Assembly: GCF_014695575.1 (NCBI RefSeq)
Contig: NZ_JACJOO010000074.1
Coordinates: 62,001-126,000 of the forward strand
Direction: 5' to 3'
Length of the DNA stretch: 64,000 nt
Source: Leptolyngbya sp. FACHB-8
GTDB taxonomy: Bacteria; Cyanobacteriota; Cyanobacteriia; Elainellales; Elainellaceae
Every line of letters begins with the position of its first letter. Within the stretch, counting starts at the first letter, position 1. Of this stretch, positions 63,489 through 64,000 are shown piece by piece. The notes under the pieces are model-generated. The model saw only the letters and a program-made list of their open reading frames with translations, searched no databases and had not been told where the DNA came from. The position numbers and the translations under genes were made by a program.

Positions 63489-64000
63489 CTACATCGCTCG
63501 TTCTTGGTGTTCTGAAACGGCTCGTACAATTCGACAGACATCAGCCGTGTAAAATCGGCTGCCGTTGAAGCAGTTACATTCCACAATCTTCCACGTTTGT
63601 TCGACACGTGCTACATCCAGAACAAAAACGCTTGCAGGCACCCATTGTGAGGCAACGCTCTCTGCAAAGACAATGAGATCGGGAGGAAGGTATGTATCGT
63701 CACTCGGTCGGTACATGCTGCCACTGATAACCTCACCATCCACTATGAACACACGCCACTCTGCATCGATTTCACGTGGCTTGCCGACTACCACTTCCGC
63801 TGTTGGGTCGATCGGTTGCACTGCGCTGCGAAGACGGTCGTAGAGTGCGGAGCACTGGGCAAAGGAGAACATGCCTCCGGTGAAGCGCTTTAAATCGTCA
63901 TTTGGCTTGAGAAAGACAAGTTCTTCTGGAGCACGTGATTGGCGAAGGAACTCTTCCCATGTCATGACCTTGGCATCGGCATTCAGCAACTGATCACCAT
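63489..64000 (-). CDS. ATP-grasp (DUF4343-like) protein, 5' end cut off
   Basis: The frame is open to the window edge, so the N-terminus is missing; a TTG at 63989 is not a likely start. The visible ~170 residues have PEELVFLKPNDDLKRFTGG (ATP-contact lysine region), EIDAEWRVFIVDGEVISGSM, and the C-terminal metal site FVLDVARVEQTWKIVECNCF. This is the layout of ATP-grasp proteins annotated DUF4343. These enzymes join a carboxylate to an amine or thiol; the product is unknown. Confidence 0.8.
   Translation of the reverse strand, partial: GDQLLNADAKVMTWEEFLRQSRAPEELVFLKPNDDLKRFTGGMFSFAQCSALYDRLRSAVQPIDPTAEVVVGKPREIDAEWRVFIVDGEVISGSMYRPSDDTYLPPDLIVFAESVASQWVPASVFVLDVARVEQTWKIVECNCFNGSRFYTADVCRIVRAVSEHQERAM

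Overview
The window reads as the chromosome of a filamentous-type cyanobacterium, probably of the Leptolyngbya/Oscillatoria sort. The palindrome GCGATCGC (HIP1) occurs inside most genes on both strands. Several genes are cyanobacterial or photosynthetic: psb27, a PucC-family carrier, a DUF4079 membrane protein, long-form hpf/lrtA, a DUF2555-like small protein, pentapeptide repeats, and AAA_35 ATPases with WD40 repeats. No rRNA, tRNA, CRISPR array, prophage or intact transposase was recognised. Genes sit on both strands, mostly singly or in pairs.

Layout. 0-9.9 kb: end of a membrane protein, a double-AAA Cdc48-like ATPase divergent from a tandem ArsA/GET3-like ATPase, a pentapeptide protein, an isolated gas-vesicle GvpF/L protein, hpf and lipB. 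10-21 kb: housekeeping genes (phosphoribosyltransferase, GPH sugar carrier, esterase, purH, DUF4079, psb27, ftsQ, ftsZ). 22.7-33 kb: a 1248-residue DUF4347/RTX surface protein, upp, a YtxH-like protein, an endonuclease/phosphatase-fold protein and an eight-SH3b protein. 33-38 kb: a pseudouridine synthase with a very long N-terminal extension, an inositol-monophosphatase-like enzyme and a PucC-family transporter.

38-47.7 kb is the most unusual protein-coding block. It holds an AAA_35 ATPase with a membrane segment and 14 WD40 repeats, then a three-gene membrane set (two-helix coiled-coil protein, lipoprotein with solute-binding-like and von Willebrand A domains, small VWA-like membrane protein). 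Convergent to these is a two-component pair: a receiver-histidine kinase followed six bases later by a receiver-HTH-AAA_35 fusion. Two AAA_35 proteins, a VWA lipoprotein and a dedicated two-component pair suggest a signalling or stress/conflict module. 51-56.9 kb holds a second unusual block: a phosphotransferase related to rifampicin phosphotransferase/PEP synthase, split into two overlapping genes in permuted order, then a drug-efflux-type MFS carrier, a methyltransferase and a VanW protein. The remainder has hydrolases, secreted proteins, thioredoxin, a GFA-family gene remnant, a possible immunity-like protein, a GNAT acetyltransferase and the end of an ATP-grasp (DUF4343-like) gene.

Between genes the DNA is full of long, often perfect inverted repeats. 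Many share one build: a long stem closed by a three-base loop, usually framed GC-NNN-GC. At least four dispersed families with conserved ends are visible (called A to D here). Several lie exactly at gene 3' ends and supply the stop codon of the neighbouring gene, so they probably act both as mobile-type repeats and as transcription terminators. In one family the ends are conserved while the whole inner palindrome has been replaced. This repeat system is the strongest candidate for something undescribed in the window.
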